Below are positions 62,974 to 64,000 of a DNA stretch of 64,000 nucleotides, piece by piece (position 1 is the first letter of the stretch; each line of letters starts with the position of its first letter). A model generated the notes under the pieces. That model made no database searches. It worked only from the letters and a program-made list of their open reading frames with translations, and was not told the origin of the DNA. The position numbers were made by a program, and so were the translations under genes. Origin of the DNA: CBDAPU01 sp965198875 (GTDB taxonomy: Bacteria; Pseudomonadota; Gammaproteobacteria; Eutrophobiales; Eutrophobiaceae); contig CBDAPU010000001.1 of NCBI GenBank assembly GCA_965198875.1, positions 1,240,001 through 1,304,000 of the forward strand. Direction: 5' to 3'.

Positions 62974-64000
62974 GTGGACGCCTTCAATCTTGATAACCCG
63001 GAGCTCTATATCAACCGGGAATTGAGCCTGCTTGAGTTTAATCGGCGCGTGATCGATCAGGCCCGTGATGAGACGCTGCCTTTACTTGAGAGATTAAAAT
63101 TCCTCTGTATAGCCAGCGCCAACCTGGATGAGTTCTTCGAGATCCGTGTCGCCGGCGTTAAACAACAGGTGAAATACGGCTCCGTGCAGACCGGGGCGGA
63201 TAATCTCAGCCCGGCGGAAGTGCTCAAACACATCGGCGTCACCGCACATGAGCTGGTAGAGATACAATATGCGGTGCTCAATGACGTCATTACCCCGGAG
63301 CTGGCCAGGGCGAAGATCCGTGTGCTACGCCGTAGCACCTGGAAGCCGGCGATGTCGCGCTGGGTAAAGCGTTATTTCAACAGTAATGTCTTGCCGGTAT
63401 TGAGCCCCATCGGGCTTGATCCGGCTCATCCTTTCCCGCGCGTATTAAACAAAAACCTGTATTTTATCGTCTCTCTGGATGGAAAAGACGCCTTTGGCCG
63501 GGAAAACCGCTTCTCTATCGTCCAGGCGCCGCGCTCTTTGCCGAGGGTGGTGCCCGTCCCGGAGGAAGTGAGCACGGGTAAATGGGACTTTGTGTTGTTA
63601 TCTTCCATTATCCATGCCCATGTTGGGGATCTATTTCCCGGCATGAAGGCCACGGGTTGTTATCAATTCAAGGTGACCCGTGACAGTGATTTATTTGTAG
63701 ATGATGAGGAGGTGGACGATTTATTAAGGGCATTGGAAGGCGAGCTGCCCTCGCGGCGGTTTAATGATGCGGTCAGGCTGGAGGTGGCCGATAATTGCCC
63801 GGATTATCTGAGCGCTTTTTTACTGCAACAGTTCAGCCTGAGTGAGGGCGACCTCTATAAAGTCAACGGCCCGGTTAATCTGAACAGGCTAATGGCGATA
63901 TACGATCTGGTCGATAAGCCGGAGCTGACGTTTTCCGGTTTTACGCCTGATCTGCCCCCGCGGCTGCAAAAGAGCGCCAACATCTTCGATACGTTAAAAA
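62974..64000 (+). CDS. ppk1: Polyphosphate kinase 1 (5' part; continues beyond window)
   Basis: The reading frame starts at GTG 62974 (an in-frame stop lies two codons upstream) and is open to the window end, giving 342 residues of an enzyme normally about 690. The N-terminal and head domains have NRELSLLEFNRRV, ASANLDEFFEIRVAGVK and VLSPIGLDPAHPFPRVLNKNLYFIV. The catalytic histidines lie beyond the edge. It lies 51 bp after phoU, so polyphosphate synthesis is probably part of the pst operon. Confidence 0.93.
   Translation, partial: MDAFNLDNPELYINRELSLLEFNRRVIDQARDETLPLLERLKFLCIASANLDEFFEIRVAGVKQQVKYGSVQTGADNLSPAEVLKHIGVTAHELVEIQYAVLNDVITPELARAKIRVLRRSTWKPAMSRWVKRYFNSNVLPVLSPIGLDPAHPFPRVLNKNLYFIVSLDGKDAFGRENRFSIVQAPRSLPRVVPVPEEVSTGKWDFVLLSSIIHAHVGDLFPGMKATGCYQFKVTRDSDLFVDDEEVDDLLRALEGELPSRRFNDAVRLEVADNCPDYLSAFLLQQFSLSEGDLYKVNGPVNLNRLMAIYDLVDKPELTFSGFTPDLPPRLQKSANIFDTLK

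Noticed and set aside
1..64000. CRISPR arrays, tRNA or rRNA genes, complete insertion sequences
   Set aside because: No regularly spaced repeats, cloverleaf-type sequences, rRNA segments or transposase genes with inverted ends were recognised on reading the window.

Overview
This window is a stretch of gammaproteobacterial chromosome at roughly 50-55% GC by eye, made almost entirely of housekeeping operons. The assignment rests on gene order: rpmB-rpmG beside coaBC-algC-argB; yggS-proC-yggT diverging from pilT-pilU; a pyrR-pyrB-pyrC' cluster next to ruvX, yqgE and a TonB-like gene; gshB diverging from hemC-hemD-hemX-hemY; rpoN-hpf-ptsN-rapZ-HPr-ptsI; leuS-lptE-holA-proA-nadD-rsfS; and pst-phoU-ppk with phoBR. 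No rRNA, tRNA, CRISPR array or complete insertion sequence was recognised. I cannot name the genus.

Layout. 1-3.4 kb: gliding-type ABC export operon (ATPase, permease, GldG-like, truncated DUF4340-like). 3.8-5.4 kb: acyl-CoA desaturase and ribosomal proteins L33/L28. 5.6-10.4 kb: coaBC, a membrane protein overlapping phosphomannomutase algC, and argB. 10.4-15.5 kb: DUF4124-like protein, pyrE, xth, DUF4426, yggT, proC, yggS. 15.7-19.0 kb: three tandem PilT/PilU-family retraction ATPases. 19.3-26.1 kb, minus strand: TonB-like, yqgE, ruvX, pyrR, pyrB, pseudo-dihydroorotase pyrC', pyrK, a TrmB-like methyltransferase and a 24-residue pqqA. 26.2-31.3 kb: gshB and hemCDXY. 31.5-37.0 kb: nitrogen-PTS locus with rpoN. 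37.5-38.9 kb: small AT-richer accessory islet. 39.2-41.3 kb: H+-pyrophosphatase. 41.3-42.9 kb: a large orphan protein of unknown function. 43.1-49.7 kb: leuS-to-rsfS operon. 49.9-53.4 kb: ComEA-like protein, a broken beta-propeller gene and a phosphate porin. 53.6-64.0 kb: phoB-phoR, pstS, pstC-pstA-pstB-phoU-ppk1 (ppk1 runs off the window).

How it works together. The last 12 kb is a coherent phosphate-starvation regulon. Heptamers resembling the Pho box, spaced exactly 11 bp, lie upstream of the porin, phoB, pstS and pstC, so uptake through the outer membrane, transport, signalling and polyphosphate storage look jointly controlled. The pyr block encodes UMP synthesis enzymes in which the dihydroorotase-like subunit has lost metal-binding histidines, as in the pseudomonad PyrB-PyrC' complex. 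The PTS locus shows two apparent deletion scars: a 70-codon ORF where hprK normally sits, and an out-of-frame C-terminal tail of an EIIA(Man)-like protein between rapZ and HPr.

The most interesting items are the orphan 531-residue protein (41.3-42.9 kb), the solitary pqqA, the PTS deletion scars and the four-promoter Pho regulon. No clearly new multi-gene system was found.
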